In this document: in pieces, positions 30,952-41,605 of the stretch | Layout of the letters: every line of letters begins with the position of its first letter | Position numbering within the stretch: the first letter of the stretch is position 1 | Source: Coix lacryma-jobi var. lacryma-jobi | Taxonomy: Eukaryota; Streptophyta; Magnoliopsida; Poales; Poaceae | Reading direction: 5' to 3' | Length of the DNA stretch: 64,000 nt | NCBI GenBank assembly: GCA_009763385.1 | Contig: CM019826.1 | Span: forward strand, 93,790,848 to 93,854,847 | Made by a program: the position numbers and the translations under genes | The notes under the pieces: model-generated | Seen by the model: the letters and a program-made list of their open reading frames with translations, nothing else | Databases searched by the model: none | Told to the model about the DNA's origin: nothing

Positions 30952-32971
30952 TGCGGATACATGGGTGTATGCCGAGTCTCTGAGTGATGAGTGATTGTCA
31001 ACGGGTTTGATCGCATGTTCTCTAGCTTGTGTTGTGCAGGTGTCGAGCACCGAGACAGTGATCGAGGGCAAGGTGAAGGTCAAGTTGAGACGTGCCGTGC
31101 CGATGGACTGGGTGCAATGAAGGATGGGCGTGCCGTGCGACGGACGTGCCATGCCGATGGATCGAGCAGTGAAGGGCGGACGTGAGGCTTGGACTGAGGG
31201 ACCGGAGTGCCTGAGGATCAGCTGTGGTGGCTGGCAGCCTGGGACAGCGACGAGCGGAGACTTGCGGGGCACGGTGTTGCTCGGGTCGAGGACCTGGGGT
31301 CACGTGTCGGTGGACGGGGTGCACGGGCGGTGCATCCCCTCTACGACGTCGGTTTGGTGGTAGAGCCAGGGAAAAACCATCGATGGACGGTTTCCAGGTT
31401 TGGGCCTCAAAACCTGGGCGTGGACGGTTTCCGAGTTTGGCCACAAAACTCGGGCTGAGGGTTTCCGAGTTTGGCCACAAAACTCGGGCTGAGGACGGTT
31501 TCCAGGTTTGGGCCTCAAATCCTAGGCGCTGAGGGTTTGTTGAGTTTGGCCTCAAAACTCAGAGGCTGATGGGCTGGTTTCCCGGTTTGGGCCTCAAAAT
31601 CGGGGGTTGGCTGGAAAAGGCTGGTTTCCCGGTTTGGGCCACAAAACCGGGGGTGCAGAGCGAGGGCGGCACGTGGCGGCAATCGGAAGGTTGCGTGGAG
31701 GCAACGCGGACGACTTGTGCGGGCGTGGCCGTCGGTTCTACCTACCACTTGAGTTGGTCCAGAATAACCTTAGGGTTTAGCTGGTTCCCTCTGTAATTAG
31801 AATAGAGAGGGGTAGAGTAGGAAATAGACTTAGTCTAGAATAGGATAAGTAGTCAGGGGAGACACCCTCCTCCCGCATCTCAGTCATTTGCTCTTTCGCA
31901 CTTAGGGTTTCTTGCTCTCCCATCCCCTGCTGTAGCCTGCTGAGATCCGCAGAGAGACTTGACTCTGTGTACTGGTGATTTTGAGGAAAGGAGGCCGTAA
32001 CCTCCTTGTCGTAGCGTGTGTTTGCGCTTCGGCTGCAAGATCGTGGTTGTGATTCGCGTTTCATTGGTGTTCTTCGCAGAATCCTTTTTCTCCACGTTCT
32101 TCCCGTCGCTTGATCTCTTTGGTTGGTTCATCTTTTGCAAAACCGTTTGAACCAAGTTGTTCTAGATCATGAGGCACTTCTTTCCACCGAAGGAATTAAC
32201 CTCTAACCTCACGGTCTAGGAGATCGATCGATTTTTGTTTTGGATCGTGTTTTTGCTTCCTTGTCCTGAAATTTCTTGATTCACCGATTTGGAGTTAGGT
32301 TCGAGCCATGATCTCTTAGAGATAGCTCACTAACATCCTTGTGACCCCTCAGATCGAATCCCAGGCCTAGAGCTTTTTGATTCGGAGGAAATCGGGTTGA
32401 ATCATCAAAGAACCGCACAGTTTTCGGGTGCATCGGACGCTGACACGGGAGCATCGGACGCTAGGGTTCTAAGCATCGGACGCTCCGGTGACGCGTGTCA
32501 CTCTCTGAGCGTTTGTAGTGGCATCGGACGCTAGGCATCGGACGCGTCCGTTGGCCATCGGACGCGCCGGAGCCAAAGCATCGGACGCTGGTTGTTCACT
32601 GTTCACAGCGTCCGATGGTGGAACAGTAAGGTTCCCGAGAGGCAGTTTTCGCATCGGACGCGTCCGGTGGTCTGGCATCGGACGCAGGCAGCATCCGATG
32701 CTACTGTTTTCACACGATTTTGTCCGCGGTTCGCTCGTTCGTTGACGGAATTGATTTTTGTCTTTTGCGTTGGCTTTCTAGAGTTGTCTAGTGTCCCGCT
32801 GTGCTTCTTGGAAGCATCCACCCTACACCTAGGGTCGTGGACATTTGCAAGCTCTAGGGTTTGCTTCTGGGGTTTATTCTTGGGACAGTGGCTACTAGTT
32901 TCCGTAAGGAAAATTTGAAGCTCCCATTCACCCCCCCTCTGGTCGCTTTCTGAGTGCTTCTCGGTCCTTCA
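30952..32971 (+). repeat. Element D 3' LTR (2,020 bp)
   Basis: Same length as the 5' LTR, starting TGCGGATACATGG and ending CGGTCCTTCA. It is followed by the target-site copy CCCAC at 32972-32976. Confidence 0.97.
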
Positions 32972-32976
32972 CCCAC

Positions 32977-34532
32977 CACGCGAAGGAGGTGGCCAGTGGG
33001 CCCACCAGGGGTGCGGGCGCACCCATGGTGCGGGCGCACCCATGGTGCGGGCGCACCCATGGTGCGGGTGCACCGCCCCTGGCCCCACTGGCCACCGACC
33101 TCCTATGGTGGTTGCATGCCTCCATGCATAGGTGGTTCCTTGGGGTTTCCATTTCTACATCGCTTGAAACCAACCTCTTGTAGTATAAATGTAAGGGTAG
33201 AGCTCCATTTTCAATAATCAATCACACATCAACACATTTGTCTTTCATTCCACTTTGTATTTGGAGCTCTCTACATTTGTTTAGATCCTCTAGTAGTTGG
33301 AGCAAGTGCTACTTGCAAGAGGAGAGGAGGAGTTGTAAAGATCTACTTGGTATGAATACTAAGTTCCTCTTTTCATACTTGTTCTTAATCACTTATGATC
33401 AACATTGTTATGTTCTTGAATTAGAGCCTTGTTCTTGTTCATTGTTCATCGTTCTAGAACTAGTTCATAGCTTTAGATCTTTGTTCATCATGAACATGAA
33501 CGCTGTTCTTCATTCAACATGTTTAGATCCTGATAACTTAATGCTTTGTGTTGGGTGGTGTTTTGCCGTGCCTTCGGGCGCGCTTCTGCCCTTTTCCTGT
33601 CAATCCGTAGGGTTGGGGACCCGAGGGGGTGCAAGTGTTCTTCTTGTGCGGGAGAGTGGTTCTCGGGTATATGGAGTTGGGTGAATGTCTGGATTAGTAC
33701 ACGGTTGAGGGGTAGGCGGCAGGTGGTGACAGTCCTGTCCGTCCCTTGTAATCCCCCATGTTCGGCTTTGGGGTAGGAGTCTAAATTGCCCGGTGTATCC
33801 TGCTGGCAGACCAGTGTTCCCGGGTCTCCTAGTCCATCCAGTACTTAGCACTAACGTTAACTTGATCATAACATGTATACTTGATTCATTGACATAACTC
33901 TGTTAGGATCCATGCTCCGTAGGACATTCTTTATTCTTTTATTCTTTCTTCTATCCCCGTAGAAGCTCCATGTATCTTAGGCAATGTGTGTGTGTTGATC
34001 CCACTATCCAAATTACCGTTTATCCTCCTACTATGGTTAATTAGTCAACTATGCATTTATTATGTTCTTATCATGGTTATATCTCAAATCCTTTCGCACC
34101 TAGCCTTCCCAGTGGTAAAATATAAATAACGATACCTGGAATACTCCCGGTGAAATGCTACAACGGTAACCCTGTGCGCTTGTGGACCCTATCTATAAAC
34201 GGATTGGTTTACCAAGCCAGCCTCTCAGTTCGTCACTAAAGCCACATGTCTTGGTATATGAAGTTCCATCGCAGTTCGGCACCGATACCAGATATGTAGC
34301 TAAGTGGCTGCGTCTGAGGCTGACACTGATATCCCTTGGTAACATCGCTAGGGACCACCATACTCAGTGTATGTTGTTAAGGAATGTCAGCAGGCATTCC
34401 TGGCGCCATGCCTGGGGATGATGGCCTACCCTAGTGATGATGCTAAGAGATGTCAGTAAGTATTTCTGGCGTGATCGCTGAGGATGGATCTCAAACCCAT
34501 CCTCCGGTGGTTGCGCTAAGAAATGCCAACAA
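32977..34532 (+). repeat. Element E 5' LTR, right part
   Basis: It continues E's LTR after D. A 17-bp repeat GTGCGGGCGCACCCATG is present three times exactly plus a partial copy (33011-33074). TATAAATG at 33184-33191 is a likely promoter box. The 3' end has CGATACCTGGAATACTC and GGTGAAATGCTAC, as in solo LTR G. The end is set at 34532 (CCAACA), giving the TGTTG/CAACA ends seen in G; an end near 34390 is also possible because the last ~150 bp is repeated. Confidence 0.65.
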
Positions 34533-34562
34533 GCATTTCTGGTGCCATTGTCGGGGAAGGCA
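34382..34562 (+). repeat. Three tandem LTR-end/primer-binding-site-like units of E
   Basis: Each unit has the form (G/A)AATGYCARCARGCATTYC followed by TGG-initial site text. The sites begin at about 34401 (TGGCGCCATGCCTGGGGA), 34470 (TGGCGTGATCGCTGAGGA) and 34541 (TGGTGCCATTGTCGGGGA). Plants' aspartate-tRNA site is TGGCGCCGTTGCCGGGGA, so all three are decayed relatives. The third lies at the expected distance from a CCAACA LTR end and is the likely working one. Confidence 0.75.
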
Positions 34563-34812
34563 TATATAGATTCAGATAGAACATGATCTTGAACTAATAT
34601 CTGTATAATTGCTAGTTGATCATGCAGGATAACCTTTTACTGTTTTCTTCTGTTGTGGATGAAAATAGGATAGTGTATGTGTGGATTCGCTCTGCCGGAG
34701 AATTTCACCAACAATCCGGTGGCTATCGGCAGGAGGAAGAAGATCTTCTTCCTCCTCCATAGCTCCACCGACAAAAGAACCACGAGTTTCTGCACTAAGT
34801 TCAACTCTCGCC

Positions 34813-36129
34813 ATGGCCAAGACCCTGCGCGACTTTTCCATCCCCGTTGTTGCCAATGTGCCCACCGGGCCCGCTGTCAACACCGACGACAAAGCTTTTG
34901 AGCTAAGGACTGGCCTCATCACCATGGTGCAGGCAAACCCATTCTGTGGTTTGCCAAGCGAGGACGCGAACGTCATCTTCAAAACTTCCTAGAGCTCTGT
35001 GACACCATCGTCATCAAAGACATCACTCCAGATGTCATCAGGCTCCGACTGTTTCCCTTCTCCCTTGTGGGGAAGGCGAAGCAGTGGTTCTACAAGAACC
35101 TGACAGATGTCGCCACATGGGACAAGTGTTCGGCGGCGTTCCTTGCAAAGTTCTTCCCCTTAGGCAAAACAACTGCCCTGAGGGGACGAATCACCAGCTT
35201 CCAACAGAACTCAATGGAGTCCATGCCCGAGGCATGGGAATTGCTGTAAGAATACATTGCAGCCTGTCCCCATCACGGGATGGAAGAATGGTTGGTGCTC
35301 CAAACCTTCTACGAGGGGTTCACGCCCATGTCAAGGGGCACCTGGACGCTGCAGCTGGAGGGGCATTCATGTCCCTAACTGTCAATGGGGCAAAGGCCCT
35401 GATTGACAAGGTGGTCATAAACCAGGCTTGGGGGGATGGAAGACCCCAAGCTAAATCACAAAAAGGCATGCATACCATAAAGGAGGCGGATATGCTTTCA
35501 CAAAAATAGATCTTCTCCTCAAGCGGTTGGACAAGAAGACGACAACCAGAGAAGAAAGAAGTACCGTCCAAGCCATGGATGCACACATGACGTGCAAAGT
35601 GTGTGAAGAAACCGGGCACTCAGGGAATGACTGCCCCAAGACCCGCGAAGATGCTGCGTACATCAACAACGGTTTTCTCCCGCAGGGCGGAAACTCGTGG
35701 AACAATCAGCATTGGCCTCCATAACAGGGAGGTAACCAGGGCTACAACTCCAACAGACCCACCTTCAAGGATCTTGTGTTGGGGCAAGCAAAAATCAACG
35801 AAAGCATCTCCAAGAGGCTTGCCCACAACGACAAGACCCTTTAAGGCATGAACTCTAAGATAGAGGGCCTAACCTCGGCGGTAAAGAATCAATTGAGCTT
35901 CAACAAAATGATCGTGACCCAACTAGCTCAGATTGCAGCGGCAATCCCAGTCAACGACTCGGGGAAGATCCCAGGGCAACCTGAGACCCTCCTCGAGTCC
36001 GTCAAGCACATCACCACCAGGTACAACAAGCCCCCGAGTTGGCCCGTCTACCATTATTATCTTGATCCTCCCTTCATGGCAAAGAAGGAAGATCCGGACC
36101 GACCCACCATCGAGTGTGCCATAGGGGCA
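34813..36129 (+). pseudogene. gag: Element E gag and start of protease linker, broken
   Basis: Athila-type gag. The start is M-A-K-T-L-R-D-F at 34813. A frameshift near 34985 is followed by the core K-A-K-Q-W-F-Y (near 35078) and F-L-A-K-F-F-P (near 35140). TAA at 35247, a frameshift near 35310, and TAG near 35507 break it. The zinc knuckle C-K-V-C-E-E-T-G-H-S-G-N-D-C lies near 35600. TAA near 35722 and another TAA near 35842 interrupt the region leading to V-L-G-Q-A-K-I-N-E and L-A-Q-I-A-A-A-I-P. The reading then enters the protease with P-T-I-E-C-A-I-G just before the CACTA element. The 35848-36129 part is clean. Confidence 0.85.
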
Positions 36130-36240
36130 CACTACTACAGAATTGAATATGCACAGCATTGCCTAAATGGGCTCCGTGGTAGGCACAGTTTTTGCCTGCC
36201 ACGATTATTCGGTGGCTAGCCTGGAGCGGCCGGCTGCTGA

Positions 36241-36435
36241 AGTGCCCGCTGCGGTTAATCATTAACCGCAGCGGGCAACGTAAGGAGCCCGCTGTGGTTA
36301 ATCTTCTTTAACCGCAGTGGGCGGCCTTAGTTGCCCGTTGCGGTTAATGATTAACCGCAGCGGGCATGTAAAGACGCCCACTGCGGTTAAAGAAGATTAA
36401 CCGCAGCGGGCTTCTTACGTTGCCCGCTTCGGTTA
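36241..36435. repeat. CACTA left subterminal hairpin array
   Basis: GCCCGCTGCGGTTAA alternates with its reverse complement. A perfect 15-bp inverted repeat with a 3-base spacer lies at 36244-36276, and similar pairs at about 36287-36323, 36331-36365 and 36370-36410. Subterminal repeats of CACTA elements are generally where the element's own protein binds; that role is inferred here. Confidence 0.88.
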
Positions 36436-36846
36436 TTGCAGGCTATTTAAGCCGCCGCCGCCAGTAGAAACGAACCCAATCATCTTCTTCCTCTAGACAA
36501 AAATGGGGGGAGAAGTTTTGCCGAATTTTTGCCCCAAATAACTTGTTTTTGAGGTTTATTTGTTTGATTTGGAGGAGAAGTACTCAACAAGAGGTACCTA
36601 GATGATCTCCACCCTCTTTCCCCTCTCTTTTCCTCTCTTTTTAGCCCTCTTTCTGATCTAGTTTCATGGAGGAGAGAGAAAACTAGTATTTGTTTCTCTA
36701 AGTTCATCATGGATGCATTAATTTTATTTGTCATCGTTATTTCTGTCCCTAAATTTAACATAAATGTAATAAATTATTATTTTTTTCTAATTCATCTTTG
36801 TTTTGTGATTCATGATGTGTGTAATTAATTAAGGATCGCAGGTACG

Positions 36847-38055
36847 ATGGACCAGTCGGAATGGATGTATAAGATCAATAGAGTACTTGATGTGCGGTAT
36901 CTCGTTGAAGTGAGAAAGTTTATTGCCGCTACGAAAGCTGACCATGAGAGATCGAACCAGACAACAATCATATGTCCATGTCATCGTTGCAAGAATCTGA
37001 CCGCCTTCAAAGACGAAGGCACAGTGCAATCTCATTTGATTCATTTTGGTTTCATGGAGGATTACACGGTGTGGACTCATCACGGCGAGAGATTTGATCT
37101 GATTGTTGGGGTGGCATCTGGAGTAAGCTCAGCGTCGATGATGACCGTGAACCAAGATCCTGAAGCTCACGTCTCATCAGCAATAGTAGCACCAGCCTTC
37201 AGTGACAGTAGTGCTCGTGACTACATCGCTGTGGATGATGTACTCAAGGATATGATAGATGATGGTGGTGGAGATGTTGAGGACGCTACGATGCAGGACC
37301 CTGCGGATGTGCAGCTATTTCAGGATTTACTCAACCACATCGATGAAGACCACATCGTGTATGGCTCCCCAAAGTGGCTGGAAAATTTCAGAGAGATGAA
37401 GCAGACGTCACTTGATCCTTTATATAAGGACGGCGGGGAATGTCCGAAGGATTGCACGGTGCTCCATTTTAATCTCCACTTGTTGATGATGAAGGCTCAG
37501 CATGGGTGGTCAGACAGTAGCTTTGATGAGCTGTTAGGTTACCTTGCTAAAACATTCCCGACGAGTAACAAAATTCCAGCAAATACGTATCGGGCGAAGA
37601 AGCTTATCCGGCCAGTGGCGATGAAGCTTAGAAAGTTCGATGCCTGCCCTAACCACTGCATCCTCTATCGGGGCACAAAGTATGAGAATTTGATGAGCTG
37701 TCCACACTGTGGCGCCAGTCGCTACAAGAGAAATGCTGGTTGTCGCGTGGATGCAGACAATGATGAGGCCTTGCGAGGTGGTCAGAGAAAGAAGAAGAAG
37801 GGTGTCAAGCGCTACAAGAGAAATGCTGGTTGTCGCGTGGATGCAGACAACGATGAGGCCTTGCGAGGTGGTCAGAGAAAGAAGAAGAAGGGTGTCAAGA
37901 AGAGCAGTGTTGCAGCCAATCACATCTCGGCTCATCAGCAGACGAGGAAGAAGAGGGTTACATGTTGCAGACAATTTTGTAATAGATTTATTAATAAGTT
38001 AATATTATTAATAACAAATTTTGTAATATTATTATTAATTACAAATCTTTGTCAT
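36847..38055 (+). pseudogene. CACTA transposase, N-terminal part only (TNP2-type)
   Basis: It starts M-D-Q-S-E-W-M-Y at 36847. Residues about 1-80 match the transposase-associated domain, with a C-P-C-H-R-C-K-N zinc-like motif near residue 42. A region of about residues 170-300 matches the segment leading to the transposase core, including C-P-H-C-G-A-S-R-Y-K near residue 286. The core that would carry the catalytic residues is absent: after a 90-bp tandem duplication (37720-37899) the reading runs into non-homologous AT-rich sequence. The frame stays open to 38457 only by running through a subterminal-type repeat and a GC-rich stretch, so the real homology ends near 37900. Confidence 0.85.
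37720..37899 (+). repeat. 90-bp tandem duplication in the CACTA transposase
   Basis: Two adjacent 90-bp copies (37720-37809 and 37810-37899) differ at one base (AATGAT/AACGAT). Each encodes the same 30 residues beginning R-Y-K-R-N-A-G-C and ending in a K-K-K-K-G-V-K run, so the frame is kept. Confidence 0.97.
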
Positions 38056-38535
38056 AACCGCAGTGGGCATCTTAATGTGCCCGCTGCGGTTGTTCGTTTA
38101 ACCGCAGTGGGCAACTTAAGACGCCCGCTAAGCCTCAACACCGAAGGGCACTTTAGTCCTTCGCGCGTCGTCATTTCACCCCGAAGGGTTGTCGAATTTC
38201 ATCATCGCCGCCACCATCGCCATTGCCGCCGCTCCACCGCCCCTGTCCTCCTCACCCTGTCCTCCTTGTCCCCCTATCCTCCTCCCTTGCTCGCCCTCAC
38301 CGAGGAAGTTGCGCCTAGAGGAACCGCTTGGAAGACACGCCAGAGGCCGACGACCGCTCGACGAGGCCGACCGCCGCGCGCCAAGGACGACCACCGCGGC
38401 GCCTTTGAACCACCGCAGTGCCAAGGACGACCACCACGAGCGCTCATCTCCTGGTAACCCTAAATCCCCCCTTACGCCATCTCGTGGCCAAGGACCTCAT
38501 CTCCTAGTAACCCTAAATCATCCCTAAATCATCCT
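38056..38535. other. Internal subterminal-type repeats and GC-rich segment in the CACTA element
   Basis: TAACCGCAGTGGGC/GCCCGCTGCGGTT motifs reappear at 38056-38130, far from both ends. They are followed by a pyrimidine- and GC-rich segment (38180-38450) with open frames on both strands but no known domain. This could be a junction between two CACTA copies, a captured host fragment, or the 5' region of the second gene. Confidence 0.55.
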
Positions 38536-39340
38536 GATAACCCTCATCTGTTGGATTATTAAGTTATGGTAGTGATGGTAATGATGGTCCCCGTCCCCTT
38601 ACAATGGATGGTAGTGATGATCTCTGTGCCTTACAATGGATTATTTAGTCAACAGATATTGCTACTCCTGATATTGCTAGTCACTGATATATACATCTCA
38701 TTTTGGTAGTCACTGATATTGCTAGTCACTAATAATGATGGTCTCTGGTAACCCTCATACAGGTATCCATCTCATTTTGGTAGTCACTGATATTGTGCAT
38801 AATTCAGAGTTTATTCATAGTTTATGTGCATAAGATAACTAACTTATCAGTGACTAGCAATATTAGTGACTCTTATAGTTTATTTGTTTCTTAGCAGAGT
38901 ATATAATATTAACTTATCTATACTCCTCGCCCTACTACTCCTCTCTGTTACTACTCTCTACCTAGTCTCTGTACTAGTCCTCTCTATACTCCTCCTCTCC
39001 CTACTACTCCTCTCCCTACTATGGCATTTGCATTGATGATTTTCGAACTTGTAAGCTGAGGTAGTGGCAAATGCGATGATGTGAGCCCTTCGATCTATGC
39101 TGAGGCAGCAGCAATGATGATCAATTGCCCCTACTTTCTATGCTGAGTCAGCTGCTAGACTATGATGATGATCAATTTCCCCCTACTTTCTATGCTGAGT
39201 CCTCCCCCACCCAGCAAGAATCCAAGAACGTCCACCGACAAGCTCCCGTACACGCTCACATTCGAAAGGTATGGTAACATTGAGCATAATACCACGTCCA
39301 TAGTATATATGCTACTAACATTCCTATCCATCGTTTGCTA
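38536..39340. other. CACTA internal non-coding stretch
   Basis: No gene is visible. Repeated words 'gtcactgatattgctagtcact' (38660-38800) and 'ctcctctccctactactcc' (38940-39020) are low-complexity. It probably holds introns or upstream sequence of the Ulp1-like gene. Confidence 0.45.
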
Positions 39341-40728
39341 GGCCTGAAACTACCCGTCAACTATTTGATGAGGCCAAAGACTGTCCTGGCCACTATGAGT
39401 GCGGGAAGTTCATGATTCCCAAGGCCCAGCTCATCGATGAGGAAAAGTGGGATACAAGGAGGTTCCATCTATGGTACATGGAAGCTGCAAAAGCCGGGAT
39501 GTCAAGTTTTAACGTCAAGATTCCCACGGAGTACTTCCACTTGCCCGCTGGTAATGAAATGCACCTACCCATCGACTTTAGCGACATGTACAACCTGATA
39601 CGGGAAGAAGACCTGGACATCGGTCAAATCACCCTATTCACACTGTAAGCGATGAATGCAACTTTCACAGATCACTACATTCGTATTTTCCATAGCTCTA
39701 TACTTATTATGTCACGATGACTTGTCCGTGCAGCATGACAGTCACTGTAAGTAATAAAAGGACATGTCCTATACTCTACCTCTCTTCTGCACATATTACT
39801 GAAAGAGTCATCGGGGGTTTCAAGATCACTGATCCGGAGATGACAGTTCGACAGCGAGAGAATAAATATGAAGAAAATATGAAAGCCGAGAAGACTAAGT
39901 TGAAAAATTATATACTAGAATGCATGAAGAAGATCAAGCCGGATGGGCCAGAGTGTATAATGGCTGCCTATCACTTTGGGTAAGTCAAATACATGTACGT
40001 ACACCTAAGTGGATAGCATATCATGTCTTCTCGTCGTCATAAACTTTATTTTGTTGCAATGGTGCAGCCATTGCCTCGTCGGTGGCCACTGGGTCGCTTT
40101 TATCATATACCCTCAAGATGGCAGGGTCTGTGTGTTTGACTCCTTGAGCCTACCAAACAAGCAAGGGTACAAGACATTCGAAGATTGTCTGAAAAAGTAA
40201 GTCATGCAGCTTTTTCATCAGTTACGGTTACCATATATTTTTAAATTGTGGCTAAAACTATTATATTTCGTACAATGCTTATAAGGAATACCAAAAGGTG
40301 CCCGGATTCTGGGATCGACGAACTCAAAAGTTCAAGGACAAGCATAGGTACCACCTCAAAATCCAACGAGATTTCTCGGTACGTATTTCAAAGGTTCAAT
40401 TCATGTTTCATACATATGGGTTCTAATGCTTGTGTATCAATCACGCAATGCGCCAAACAGCCACTAGGATCGAAGACATGTGGCTTGTACACATGAGAGT
40501 TTCTAAGGGAAAGCAAGGAGTACACCAATAGCTGGAAGAAGCTCAAGGAAGGTGTCAAGTATTGGGGAGAGCAGCAGAGCCGCAAGATGTGCTTTAAACA
40601 AGTCAAGGCGGACATATGTAAGTTTGTAATGAAGAAATGCATTCTCGAAGGAGAAACCTTCTTCGACAACGAATCCGAGCTGGTGTTGCTACCCCAATAC
40701 GAGAAGCTCCAAAAATAGAACACAATGC
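39341..40728 (+). pseudogene. CACTA-borne Ulp1-like cysteine protease (C48), broken
   Basis: This is a multi-exon gene resembling the Ulp1/SENP cysteine proteases carried by many plant transposons. Exon pieces: about 39342-39646 (E-C-G-K-F-M-I-P...), 39800-39979, 40062-40197 and 40276-40728, with GT-AG-like junctions such as TTTGG|GTAAGT (39979). Catalytic residues are visible: His in G-G-H-W-V (near 40087), Asp in V-F-D-S-L (near 40138), Gln in A-K-Q (near 40455) and Cys in K-T-C-G-L-Y (near 40479). TGA at 40494 falls just after the active-site Cys where the family usually has Cys-Glu-Phe-Leu; reading resumes in frame to 40728. The biological substrate is unknown. Confidence 0.78.
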
Positions 40729-40959
40729 TTCATCCCAGAGATTACGCTCATCAAGTTGAACTATGAATTGTAATTTGAATTTGAAATCAACTAAGTCAAT
40801 GTGTATATGATGACAAGAACAACTAAGTGACTTTGTATGTTATGTCTAGATGGTTTATATGTGCATATATATATATGTTGGAAATCTAGAATTGATTTGA
40901 AAACTGCAATTGATTTGAGTTCATAACCTGCAGGCTGCATTATTTATTTTTAATCCAAA

Positions 40960-41230
40960 ATTAATAACTGTGGCGGGCAACATAAAGGGACCACTGCGGT
41001 TAAACGTATCTACCGCAGCGGACAACCTAAGGAGACCGCTGTGGTAAATGTGATTAACCGCAGCGGGCCACTTATGTTGCCCGCTATGGTTAAGCGTTTT
41101 ACCACAGTGGGCAACAACGTCCGCTGTAGTTATGGCCACGATTAACCGTGGCCTTAGCACCGCAGCAGACGCTGTTGTCCGCTGTGGTAAAGCCAAAATG
41201 TCTGCTGCGGTTAAGCTTTGTGCAGTAGTG
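40960..41230. repeat. CACTA right subterminal array and terminus
   Basis: Decayed copies of the GCCCGCTGCGGTTAA motif and its reverse complement lie between 40970 and 41215, ending in TTTGTGCAGTAGTG at 41230. They are more variable than the left array. Confidence 0.85.
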
Positions 41231-41605
41231 GCATACAAGTTTCGCAATGCATATTGCGACCTTGGAGCAAGTGTCAATATCCTGTCCAAGGTAGTATATG
41301 AGAAGATCCTTGGTGGTCCATTGTCGGCCACCAATATCACACTCCAAATGGCCAACAATACGATATGCAGGCCAGAGGGGGTAGCTAAGGATATCCTGAT
41401 CCGCATCAAAGACAACTATATCCTAGTCGACCTTGTCATCCTAGATATAGGAAAAGATGAAGATGTCCCACTCCTCCTCGGACGACCATTCCTGAACACG
41501 GCTAACGCCGTGATATTTATCTCTGGAGGACGAATTCACTTTCAGCTTCCTAAAAGGACCATCCAATGCCGGTTCAACGGATACTTCCACCATGAACCTG
41601 CATAG
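41231..41605 (+). pseudogene. pro: Element E aspartic protease, 3' part
   Basis: This continues the protease begun before 36129. With one GCA copy removed, the codons on either side of the CACTA element are in the same frame. The active-site region is C-D-L-G-A-S (near 41258; D-L-G-A/S is usual for Athila), and L-L-G-R-P-F-L near 41473 is the C-terminal motif. The stop is TAG at 41603; a proline/lysine-rich tail follows in frame to about 41738. Confidence 0.85.

Larger units (their letters stand above)
21635..32971 (+). mobile_element. Element D: complete SIRE/Maximus-type copia retrotransposon (11.3 kb)
   Basis: Two LTRs of exactly 2,020 bp (21635-23654 and 30952-32971) and target-site copies CCCAC (21630-21634 and 32972-32976). 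The PBS matches initiator-methionine tRNA except for one base. Gag has a zinc knuckle and a long C-terminal half; pol has the copia order protease, integrase, reverse transcriptase, RNase H. The long LTRs, long gag and long 3' non-coding region with repeated purine tracts fit the SIRE/Maximus (Opie-like) lineage. About 25 differences between LTRs (near 1.2%, by eye) make it the youngest datable insertion here. The start of gag is missing. Confidence 0.97.
36130..41230 (+). mobile_element. CACTA transposon (5.1 kb), internally deleted
   Basis: The ends are CACTACTACAG at 36130 and CAGTAGTG at 41230 (reverse CACTACTGCACAAA). The 3-bp target-site copies are GCA (36127-36129 and 41231-41233). Subterminal arrays of GCCCGCTGCGGTTAA in both orientations lie at both ends. 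Inside are the N-terminal part of a TNP2-type transposase gene and a Ulp1-like protease gene. The catalytic core of the transposase is missing, so the copy is probably non-autonomous. It sits inside E's protease codons. Confidence 0.93.

Noticed and set aside
36241..36435. rRNA or tRNA-like fold from strong hairpins
   Set aside because: The hairpins are CACTA subterminal repeats; no tRNA cloverleaf or conserved A/B boxes.
38176..38527. Proline-rich frames in the CACTA GC-rich segment as a captured host gene
   Set aside because: Open on both strands with no recognisable domain; kept only as a possible captured fragment.
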